Positions 1 through 7,294 of a stretch of DNA of 24,016 nt are shown in pieces. The position numbers and the translations under genes are program-made. This stretch comes from CAZSGN01 sp964606415. GTDB lineage: Bacteria > Bacteroidota > Bacteroidia > Bacteroidales > JBBRXJ01. The notes beneath the pieces were generated by a model. That model was given only the letters and a program-made list of their open reading frames with translations. It searched no databases and was not told the DNA's origin. Every line of letters starts with the position of its first letter. Position 1 is the stretch's first letter. The stretch lies in contig CAZSGN010000005.1 of NCBI GenBank assembly GCA_964606415.1, positions 1 to 24,016 of the forward strand, in the 5' to 3' direction.

Positions 1-46
1 GGAACATTTATTAAAAAAAATTATCGAAGAAATAAAAAACAAATAA
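1..46 (+). CDS. C-terminal tail of an unidentified + strand gene (partial)
   Basis: Reading from base 2, an open frame gives EHLLKKIIEEIKNK and stops at TAA 44-46, three bases before a strong terminator hairpin. The charged amphipathic tail and the terminator placement fit a real gene end convergent with gldN. Only 14 residues are visible, so no function can be assigned and chance cannot be excluded. Confidence 0.4.
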   Translation, partial: EHLLKKIIEEIKNK

Positions 47-48
47 TC

Positions 49-86
49 AAAAAAAAAGCGCTTAAAAAATTAAGCGCTTTTTTTTT
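49..86. terminator. Bidirectional rho-independent terminator between convergent genes
   Basis: A perfect 10 bp stem, AAGCGCTTAA (56-65) and TTAAGCGCTT (70-79), encloses an AAAA loop. It is flanked by a run of A on the left (49-57) and a run of T on the right (78-86), so it can end transcription in both directions. It would close the gldN-containing minus-strand operon and the + strand gene ending at 46. Confidence 0.85.
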
Positions 87-118
87 GATTAAATATTTTC
101 ACATACCATCTCTATCTC

Positions 119-967
119 TTAATAAACCCACAAATCATGTTCTACTTCAAATAAAAACTCTTCGATTTTTTCAGATTCAAGCAATGTCTTCACCCCCATG
201 GTATACTCATTAACACCTCTGTTATTGTAGACATTGGATTCCTGAATTACATAAGACTGAAAACTTCTCTGCAAAAAGCGATCATCAAAAGAAATACGCT
301 GTGCATCATTATGCCTGTTAAAGATTTCATGATTAGCTAACAATCCACGAGCTTCAGGGTAATAAACCCAAAACACCTTTTTCCTGAGTAAATCAGGATT
401 ATCTTCCTTTTGATATAATCTAATGGGACATAAGCCAACAATACGTACATTTCTTGTTGAATGTTGCTTATCAAAATACCACTTTTCTTTTATAAGAAAT
501 TGTTGTACCTCATGTGTTTTTGGTTCCCCTTCTACGATATTCTCTTCCATCTCACCAGATTCTGGATCCTGAACCATAATTGTATCAGGCATAGCATCCA
601 TAGCAACATCCACTTGTTCCTGGGTCATCAAAACATCAAATTCAGTAGTTGCATCAGGACTATCTGCATCATAAACATTTAAGCCTTCATTCTTAACCCC
701 ATACAGGAGTAAATCTATCAGACTCATTCTATTGCCAATAGGCTCCGTTGGATAATAAAAAGAAAGATTCATTTTATGGCGGAGATCAATAATTCGCCAT
801 ATTGTCTTGGACCAAGGCACATCTGCCTCACGAACAGGCACATAAGGAACTGGTGTTTTATCTTTAATATGTTCTTTCTCATAAACTTCCTTCTTTTCAT
901 CAACCTGTCCCTGGCTTATGCTAACAGCAAAAAAACCAAATAAAAGGATAAAGCCTAAACGTTTCAT
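119..967 (-). CDS. gldN: Type IX secretion/gliding protein GldN (PorN)
   Basis: GldN/PorN is a periplasmic component of the type IX secretion system. With GldK it forms the ring-shaped complex beneath the outer membrane. The 282-residue protein begins with a signal peptide (MKRLGFILLFGFFAVSISQG, cleavage near residue 20-22). Its body has the family signature of a VPYVPVREADVPWSKTIWR segment followed by the IIDLRHKMN region, and YYPEARGLL further on. Length fits the family. It is the last gene of porP-gldK-gldL-gldM-gldN, 16 bp after gldM, and is followed by the terminator at 49-86. Identification rests on sequence motifs and on the conserved gene order, which is diagnostic. Confidence 0.94.
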   Translation of the reverse strand: MKRLGFILLFGFFAVSISQGQVDEKKEVYEKEHIKDKTPVPYVPVREADVPWSKTIWRIIDLRHKMNLSFYYPTEPIGNRMSLIDLLLYGVKNEGLNVYDADSPDATTEFDVLMTQEQVDVAMDAMPDTIMVQDPESGEMEENIVEGEPKTHEVQQFLIKEKWYFDKQHSTRNVRIVGLCPIRLYQKEDNPDLLRKKVFWVYYPEARGLLANHEIFNRHNDAQRISFDDRFLQRSFQSYVIQESNVYNNRGVNEYTMGVKTLLESEKIEEFLFEVEHDLWVY

Positions 968-983
968 AATATTATGAGTTTGA

Positions 984-2603
984 TTATTTAATTTTTAAAT
1001 TAATTGAAGGAACATCAACAACAATACCTCCAGGTTTTTTTACTTTAATTTCCTCAAAATATACCTTTTGATTTCGTTTCAATCCCCGAATAATATCTTT
1101 TTGCTCCTTTGTAATTCGATTATTATTAGAAGAAGCTTCCTGTACAAAACCAGCACGATCTGTTGTATATACATTAAACTTAACAACGTCAAACTTCAAA
1201 TCAAACAAGAAATCCGGTAGCTCGGCACTAACAATACTCTGCGCCTGTAATTCTCCACGAGTAATTTCACCACCTATCTTTCCGGCAACTTTAGCCACAG
1301 GATCAGGAACTACTTTTATACGAAATTCTTTTGAACCCATAGGCTTTCTTTCGTCCTCGATCTCTGCATAAACTGTAACACGACAATCACCCACGCGTCC
1401 TGGTTTAACAACCCATCCACCACCTCTTCCTCTTCGAATAGAACCATTATTTATAGAAGCTGAGATTTTATCAGGCTGAACACCAGATACAGAAATATCA
1501 ACCGGATTAGGCAACCCCAAATAAAAAACATTCATCTTCGTAGGAGAAACAACTGCTTGTGCTGCAGCAACCTCATATGATTTGCTAAAAGGTTTTTTTA
1601 TTTTCCTTGTTGGTGTTTGTAAAACAATTAATCCTTTATATTCCTGTTGCCCGGTTGTATTTCCGCTCTTAACATATTGTCCTATTCCACCAGTAGCATT
1701 GACAGAATCATCGATACGGGTCATTTCATAATCAATAACATTCCCCTCATCATCTTTAATTTCCTTATAATCACCAATATAAATCTGAGGATCCGTGGTA
1801 GTATCATAAGCAGCAAAAAAGATGTCAGCCTTATAATCATTTCCTTTAATAACATAATCTGAATTCGGAACAACCATGGCGTCAATTTTATTAAACTTAA
1901 CTGTTCCCTGATCAATTTTACTATAGAGATAATTAATAACATCCGCTTCGACATTCCGGACACTATTTTCAATACCAGACATAATTGCTATAACCCCAGC
2001 AAGCGGTAAGTGTTCAAAATTACCTGGCACCCAATCATAAACCTGATCGGCATGTTTAACTTTACCTGTATGTAAAGCTGATTCAATAGAAGAACGTAAT
2101 GCTTCATTATCATCAGCATAACCTAAACACATTTCCCGAAACTCCTCTATTTCTTCCTTTAATTTATAGCCATTCCCTTTTTTTCCTTCAGGACCGACCA
2201 TCACCTGGGCAGGTATACTGGTATTATCTTTCGCACTAATATCAATAAGTTTGATATCTTCACTTTTTAATGCTTTAGCATCTTTGCCATCAGCAATTCG
2301 AATAATTTCTCTCTTACTATCCTCAATATATTTGGATACATCTTCAGCTTTTTCTTTCACTTTTTGTGCATCCCTAAAGAATGGCCCCACCTTATCCGGT
2401 AACATCTCATTTTGCGATTGAAAACGTCCAAAAAGTTGTCCCGTTTTTTCATGAGTATTCTCGACTGCTTTCATTATCCCCTCATCAACATTGGCAAAGG
2501 CATTCAACACCTCTTTTGATACATTCAATGCTAACATAGCTGTTAGCATTAAATACATCATACCAATCATTTTTTGCCTGGGGGTCTCTTTTCCGTGTCC
2601 CAT
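984..2603 (-). CDS. gldM: Type IX secretion motor protein GldM (PorM)
   Basis: GldM has one inner-membrane helix and a long periplasmic stalk. With GldL it forms the proton-driven rotary motor that powers type IX secretion and gliding. The N-terminus, GKETPRQKMIGMMYLMLTAM, carries the family's single transmembrane helix at about residues 11-30, followed by the conserved LNVSKEVLNAFANVDEG. The remaining ~500 residues are periplasmic and rich in beta structure, matching the D1-D4 stalk that reaches the GldK/GldN ring. At 539 residues it is family-typical. It starts 5 bp after the gldL stop, implying co-translation and balanced stoichiometry of the motor pair. Confidence 0.96.
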   Translation of the reverse strand: MGHGKETPRQKMIGMMYLMLTAMLALNVSKEVLNAFANVDEGIMKAVENTHEKTGQLFGRFQSQNEMLPDKVGPFFRDAQKVKEKAEDVSKYIEDSKREIIRIADGKDAKALKSEDIKLIDISAKDNTSIPAQVMVGPEGKKGNGYKLKEEIEEFREMCLGYADDNEALRSSIESALHTGKVKHADQVYDWVPGNFEHLPLAGVIAIMSGIENSVRNVEADVINYLYSKIDQGTVKFNKIDAMVVPNSDYVIKGNDYKADIFFAAYDTTTDPQIYIGDYKEIKDDEGNVIDYEMTRIDDSVNATGGIGQYVKSGNTTGQQEYKGLIVLQTPTRKIKKPFSKSYEVAAAQAVVSPTKMNVFYLGLPNPVDISVSGVQPDKISASINNGSIRRGRGGGWVVKPGRVGDCRVTVYAEIEDERKPMGSKEFRIKVVPDPVAKVAGKIGGEITRGELQAQSIVSAELPDFLFDLKFDVVKFNVYTTDRAGFVQEASSNNNRITKEQKDIIRGLKRNQKVYFEEIKVKKPGGIVVDVPSINLKIK

Positions 2604-2608
2604 TCTTC

Positions 2609-3631
2609 TTAACTTATAATATTAAGCGAAGATAACATATTCCCGTAAACGGAATTAAGTTCTTCAATATTCTTACTCAATTCATTAACTTTATCCCGGT
2701 AATCTTCAGTAGAACCAGCAGCTTCTTTCAGATTCTTCATCATTTGGTCAAACCCTTCAAAAACTTCCTTCGAGCTCTCGATATGATGATTTGTTTCCTG
2801 CGTTTGTAATTCATAAATTGAATTCAGAGCTGCCAGATTTTTATTCATTGCTTCTATTTTTCCGCTATATTCCTGAGCACCGGTAGAAATATGATCCGCT
2901 CCACCTTTAATGGATTCAGATAGCTCCTGGTAAGTACTCAATAAATCGTCTCCTGAGCGACTAAATTTCTCAGCAACATCATTTCCTGATTGTTGAATCA
3001 TTTCCGCAGAGCTCCGGTAAGCATCAGAGAGACCACTTATAGATTGGTGCAAATCATCTTTGGTGCGTTCGAATGTTTCCGTTAAGGTCCCGACTGATTC
3101 TGCAGCAGTACGTACCTGTGAAGCATATTGATCTGTTGCAATCGTTGCATCAGTAATATCAGTCAGATTATTGGTCGTTTGGTTCAATTTATTTAAGCCA
3201 TCTCCCAACGTACTAAACATATCCGCATTCACTTCAACACTTTGCATCATGGCTTCAAGTTTTTTCAAGCCAGTCATTTCAGGCATAACACTACCTCCTA
3301 CGGAACCTGATCCTCCAGCAGCAGTTTTTTTCGTGGCATGACTTCTTTCTATATCCTCATCACCACCTGCCGCTCCTTCATCTTCTTCAATACCGGCAAG
3401 CTCGGGATAAACCAAAGTCCAGTCTATTTCTTCCGGTAATGGTTCAAATGCTGAGAAAAAGAAAATCACAACCTCTGTTCCCATTCCCAAAATAAGCATA
3501 ATACTAGCCCCCGGCCAGTGCTGTATTTTAAACAAAGCCCCCAATAATACAACGGAAGCTCCCCAGCCATAAAGCTTGGCCATAAATTTCTTCCAGCCAT
3601 CGGTCTGGACAATTTCATTAATCTTCATCAT
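2609..3631 (-). CDS. gldL: Type IX secretion motor protein GldL (PorL)
   Basis: GldL is the inner-membrane stator-like subunit of the type IX motor. Five GldL surround the GldM helix pair. Two N-terminal transmembrane helices are visible (about 22-36 and 42-62), joined by the conserved FKIQHWPG turn. The second helix holds a buried acidic residue, E53 in GTEVVIFFF, equivalent by position to the glutamate implicated in proton coupling. The cytoplasmic remainder is acidic and glycine-rich near residues 80-115, then a long predicted coiled coil (about 120-335). The product is 340 residues, or 339 if the second of two adjacent ATG codons is used. It lies between gldK and gldM with short spacers. 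Confidence 0.94.
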   Translation of the reverse strand: MMKINEIVQTDGWKKFMAKLYGWGASVVLLGALFKIQHWPGASIMLILGMGTEVVIFFFSAFEPLPEEIDWTLVYPELAGIEEDEGAAGGDEDIERSHATKKTAAGGSGSVGGSVMPEMTGLKKLEAMMQSVEVNADMFSTLGDGLNKLNQTTNNLTDITDATIATDQYASQVRTAAESVGTLTETFERTKDDLHQSISGLSDAYRSSAEMIQQSGNDVAEKFSRSGDDLLSTYQELSESIKGGADHISTGAQEYSGKIEAMNKNLAALNSIYELQTQETNHHIESSKEVFEGFDQMMKNLKEAAGSTEDYRDKVNELSKNIEELNSVYGNMLSSLNIIS

Positions 3632-3652
3632 GACAATTACACTTTTTTAAAA

Positions 3653-4987
3653 TTAGCGTTTGCTGTTACCTAAATACGTTCTTACACAACGAAATCCTAC
3701 ATATGATTTAGCCGTATCCTGATACTCATAACTCCTTGTTCCACATTGTAAATAATAAGCAATATCTTTCCAGGAACCTCCACGAATAACTTTCCGTTTT
3801 AAACCCGGTGGATCATCGGGTTTAGCCATATATTGATAATTCTGATTCATATCATGCGAATACACGTAAGATGACGGATCGAAAGCAGACTCAGTCCATT
3901 CGGCCACATTACCAGCCATATCATATAACCCATATTCATTGGGAGAATAAGTCCCAACCGGTGTAGTTACCATACCCCCGTCATCAGTATAATTTCCTCG
4001 AAGCGGTTTAAAATTGGCAAGGAAACACCCCTCTTCGTTTCTTGTATAAGGACCTCCCCATGGATATTTAGCTCTATCCAAACCACCTCTCGCGGCATAT
4101 TCCCATTCTGCTTCTAAAGGTAAACGGTAGTCATGAACAAATGATTCACCTTTAGCAGATAATGCATTATTCAGAAGATTTGTCCGCCATATCGAAAAAG
4201 CCCTGGCTTGTTTCCAAGTGATTCCAACAACAGGATAATTATCATAAGCTTCATGCCAGAAATAAGATTTCGCCAACGGCTCATTAAATGAATAAGTAAA
4301 ATCAGCAATCCAGCATAATGTATCAGGATAAACATTCACCACATCCCGCATAATAAAATCAGCCCTGGACTCAACTTCAACCTGCTCACCTTCAAGATTG
4401 GTAACAAACCCTTCGTATTCACCTTTTTTAAAATTATAACGATTCTTTTTCTTGGCAGCCTGATCATAATCCACCCAGTAATACTCGTACATTAACTTTC
4501 TGGTATCAATTTGCTTCCGTCCATAAAAAGCTTCTTCCCCCTCATAATACAAATCTTTCAGAATTTCATATACCTCTTCATCTTCGGTATCTATAGGTAT
4601 ATCATAATTCAATTTTGGCGGATCCAGAACCTCTCCGAATCTTCCTTCGGTAATCACATAATCATCCAATTGCTCTCCAAGCATGCGCCTTTTTATTGAA
4701 TCAATAACATGATTCACAAACTGCCGGTATTCGTTATTTGTTATTTCTGTTTCATCCATCCAGAACGCATCCACCGATATTGTTTTGGTCATAGAATTCT
4801 CTGCCCACATAATATCCTGCTCAACAGGTCCCATAGTGAATACTCCTTGAGGAATAAATACCATGCCATAGGGTTCCGGCTCAAAATACTGGCCGCGATC
4901 TCTCACGCCAACCAACTCGCCGGCATTGTAATTTCCGCAACTGCTGAAAATTGCAATTAGGACAATAAATGTTAATACCTTTTTCAT
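3653..4987 (-). CDS. gldK: Type IX secretion/gliding lipoprotein GldK (PorK)
   Basis: GldK is an outer-membrane lipoprotein that forms the periplasmic ring with GldN. The N-terminus is a lipoprotein signal ending in the lipobox IFSSC (lipidated C17). The body is a formylglycine-generating-enzyme (sulfatase-modifying factor) fold. Visible family motifs are FIPQGVFTMG, WMDETEITNNEYRQFV, LPLEAEWEYAARGG, YGLYDMAGNVAEWTE, VIRGGSWKD and VGFRCVRTY. Residues about 100-235 form an insert between the first and second FGE blocks. GldK proteins use this fold structurally rather than as an enzyme. Length (444 residues) is as expected. It lies 76 bp after porP with no obvious promoter box between them. Confidence 0.95.
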   Translation of the reverse strand: MKKVLTFIVLIAIFSSCGNYNAGELVGVRDRGQYFEPEPYGMVFIPQGVFTMGPVEQDIMWAENSMTKTISVDAFWMDETEITNNEYRQFVNHVIDSIKRRMLGEQLDDYVITEGRFGEVLDPPKLNYDIPIDTEDEEVYEILKDLYYEGEEAFYGRKQIDTRKLMYEYYWVDYDQAAKKKNRYNFKKGEYEGFVTNLEGEQVEVESRADFIMRDVVNVYPDTLCWIADFTYSFNEPLAKSYFWHEAYDNYPVVGITWKQARAFSIWRTNLLNNALSAKGESFVHDYRLPLEAEWEYAARGGLDRAKYPWGGPYTRNEEGCFLANFKPLRGNYTDDGGMVTTPVGTYSPNEYGLYDMAGNVAEWTESAFDPSSYVYSHDMNQNYQYMAKPDDPPGLKRKVIRGGSWKDIAYYLQCGTRSYEYQDTAKSYVGFRCVRTYLGNSKR

Positions 4988-5063
4988 GACTTACCAATTT
5001 TATAATTGAGTTAATAAAGCTAATAATATTTTTTTAAATACAACAAATTATTTTTAATAAAAT

Positions 5064-6020
5064 TTAATATAGGTGCCGGATATTATGATATTGTTCGGGT
5101 ATTTTTTCCCTTACAATCTCAAAGCAATACCTAATCATAAGCTCGTGAGAACCAGCACCATACTCCCTCAATGCAGTCGTTGTAAAATCATATGCATACC
5201 CTACTTTAACGTCCTCAAAAAGTTCCAACCCAAACATGCCAATAATAGCACTCCCTACTCGATAAGAAACGCCACCCCATATTTTATTATTATATATAAC
5301 ATTAAAGTTTGTTTCCAACTGATTCGCATAACCATCCGATTCAATAAGAAAAGATGGTTGAAAATCAAAATTATCATTAAAAGAGAACTGATATCCACCG
5401 ACTAAATAATAATGACGAACAAGATATGGTTTCAGTGCCAAATTTTCTGATTTCACATAATTCAGTTTTGAATTTAAAAGATGGATAGCAGAAAAACCAG
5501 CGAATAATTGATCCTTTCTGTAAAATACACCTATCCCCATATCAAATGCTGATTTACTTTCTTCAACTGTGGGGATTGCTGCATCCATTTCTCCAGATTC
5601 CGGGTATTTCCAGTCAGGCTTAAGATCTTCATTTACCAATCCAAAACTAACACCAATGCCCAGTTTTCCATCATCTACATCAGCTCTGTAAGCATAAGCC
5701 AAATTCATCTTTATATTTGTATTGAAACCCATTTCCTCATTATTAAAAGTTATTCCAACTCCATGGTCAGCCCCAAACAGCGAAAATGGTGTGTTTGCAT
5801 TAAAATAAGAAACAGAAGGAGCACCATCCTTAAATCCTGTCCATTGCTGCCGGGTTAAAGCAGTCAGACACACCATATCATGATTACCTGCTGCTGCTGG
5901 ATTATAAGACATATCCCCAAAATTATACTGGCTAAAATTAGGAATCTGTTGCCCCAATACTGGTAACCCGCAGATTAACAAGGTGATAAAACAATATTTC
6001 TGTATATTTTTCACAATCAA
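5064..6020 (-). CDS. porP: PorP/SprF-family type IX secretion outer-membrane protein
   Basis: PorP/SprF proteins are outer-membrane beta-barrels that help anchor or export type IX substrates and contact the GldK ring. A signal peptide occupies about residues 1-23 (ends VLGQQ). The mature start QIPNFSQYNFGDMSYNPAAAG is the family hallmark: 'FSQY...NPA.AG' just after cleavage. RQQWTGFKDGAP and later alternating amphipathic strands ending in YDFTTTALREYGAGSHELMIRY are also typical. The 318-residue length fits. It is the first gene of porP-gldK-L-M-N, the same order as the Porphyromonas gingivalis porPKLMN cluster (established knowledge). Confidence 0.92.
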   Translation of the reverse strand: MIVKNIQKYCFITLLICGLPVLGQQIPNFSQYNFGDMSYNPAAAGNHDMVCLTALTRQQWTGFKDGAPSVSYFNANTPFSLFGADHGVGITFNNEEMGFNTNIKMNLAYAYRADVDDGKLGIGVSFGLVNEDLKPDWKYPESGEMDAAIPTVEESKSAFDMGIGVFYRKDQLFAGFSAIHLLNSKLNYVKSENLALKPYLVRHYYLVGGYQFSFNDNFDFQPSFLIESDGYANQLETNFNVIYNNKIWGGVSYRVGSAIIGMFGLELFEDVKVGYAYDFTTTALREYGAGSHELMIRYCFEIVREKIPEQYHNIRHLY

Positions 6021-6036
6021 TTTATAACAGACAAGC

Positions 6037-6125
6037 CAAAGCTACCACCTCTTCTTATCCAATAGCTTTATACTAATTAATCTGATTAAAAGTTTCTTTT
6101 AAGTCTAAAAAATCATTCAAATATA
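6037..6125 (-). promoter_or_regulatory. Candidate promoter boxes for porP-gldKLMN
   Basis: Two matches to the Bacteroidota -7 consensus TAnnTTTG lie on the minus strand upstream of porP: TAGCTTTG (6037-6044) and TATATTTG (6118-6125). The first would give a leader of about 10 bases and the second about 90. Neither has a clear -33 TTG at the expected spacing, so the choice is unresolved. Read-through from topA is also possible. Confidence 0.35.
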
Positions 6126-6130
6126 AAAAT

Positions 6131-7294
6131 TTAATTTATTTTCTGATAAGTTTTCCACCACCGATTCGGCAATTCATCATCACATGCCATCTGATAATCC
6201 CGATATGAGCATGCGACACGGACAGGCCCGGTTAATTTAACACTGGGCACTTCCAGCCACCATTTACCAGATTTCTCACTTTTTAGGAATAACATTTCGT
6301 GATGTTTTGAGTCATTAATTGTCACATGAAACTTTTTCAACTCACCAAAATCCTCAAAAGTTAAACTTTTTTCCTCCAGCCCTTTAATAAAATACCATAT
6401 CATTTGAGCAGCAAGATGAACCGTTTGTCCCATCTGATCGTACAGGGGATTAATTTCAAAAAGACCCAAAGCCTTTATTGCATCACCCAATCCGGCATAT
6501 CTCATTAACTGACAAATTTCATCTCCATTAAACCCATTCGGAGATGGCCTTTTATTTGCAGGTGCATCGGCCTGCTTCACCACATTCATATCCACACTTA
6601 ACAAACTGGTATCTCTTAATACAGGCTCGCTCTCTTGTAAATCAGACCGAATATCCCCAAGCCTTACAGAGGTAAAAAATTGATCCGTTATTTTTTTCAT
6701 ATCTGACTTAGCACAATAAAAAAGCTGATTACCCAGATTTGTATAATCAAAGATAACAGGATCATCCTGATCATCAAAAAAAATCTTTGAGAGATAGTTC
6801 CCGGAATTTACCCCATCTGATAAGGCATTTAAATCAAGTGTTGCATCCAATGTGGTAATATTAATACGGCGGTTGATAAATTTCATGGCTTTGTATATAC
6901 CATAAGTCAGATCCTGGCCACCACCAATAAAAACAGCAATGACATCTTTCTGGAGCAACTCAATAAAAAGTTCTCTGATTCCCGCATAGGTTTCATTAAT
7001 ACTATTTGTTTTTTTAAGATCCCCAAGGTCAATAATACGAAGTGACGAATCGCTGAAAGAAGCCAACTGATATAATTTCTCCCTGACTTTTAAGGGTGCT
7101 TCATGCGCCCCTTCATTAATAGTTCCCCGGTCATCAGGCAACCCAATAATTGCCACATGATACTGACTTATATCTTTTATTGACGTATTAGGAGTATAAA
7201 TATCTATACCACCCGAAAAAGAACTCCGGGGATTCATATAAGGATGTTCGGGTTTATCAAGCCGAACCGGGTTAAAAAAATCTAACAGCTTCAT
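6131..7294 (-). CDS. Ureohydrolase-fold (arginase/formimidoylglutamase-like) protein, probably not a canonical metalloenzyme
   Basis: The fold is that of the arginase/agmatinase/formimidoylglutamase superfamily: VAIIGLPDDRGTINEGAHEAP (about 48-67), FIGGGQDLTYG (122-132), TTLDATLDLNAL (147-158), LLSVDMNVV (231-239) and GLFEINP (277-283). Canonical enzymes bind two Mn ions through GGDH, DAHxD and DxD. Here the first histidine is Q127, the second motif reads D150-A-T-L-D154, and the third reads D235-M-N. At least three usual ligands are therefore absent. Such divergent homologues are familiar in Bacteroidota and are usually auto-annotated as formimidoylglutamase. The start chosen is the ATG at 7294, whose bases overlap the topA TGA (ATGA) and give 387 residues. 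A longer frame from 7327 would start inside topA. Substrate and activity are unknown. A scaffold or regulatory role is possible (inference). Confidence 0.85.
   Translation of the reverse strand: MKLLDFFNPVRLDKPEHPYMNPRSSFSGGIDIYTPNTSIKDISQYHVAIIGLPDDRGTINEGAHEAPLKVREKLYQLASFSDSSLRIIDLGDLKKTNSINETYAGIRELFIELLQKDVIAVFIGGGQDLTYGIYKAMKFINRRINITTLDATLDLNALSDGVNSGNYLSKIFFDDQDDPVIFDYTNLGNQLFYCAKSDMKKITDQFFTSVRLGDIRSDLQESEPVLRDTSLLSVDMNVVKQADAPANKRPSPNGFNGDEICQLMRYAGLGDAIKALGLFEINPLYDQMGQTVHLAAQMIWYFIKGLEEKSLTFEDFGELKKFHVTINDSKHHEMLFLKSEKSGKWWLEVPSVKLTGPVRVACSYRDYQMACDDELPNRWWKTYQKIN

Noticed and set aside
3653..4987. GldK as an active formylglycine-generating enzyme
   Set aside because: The FGE-like fold is clear, but the gene sits in the porP-gldKLMN order and has a lipobox, so it is the structural ring protein GldK.
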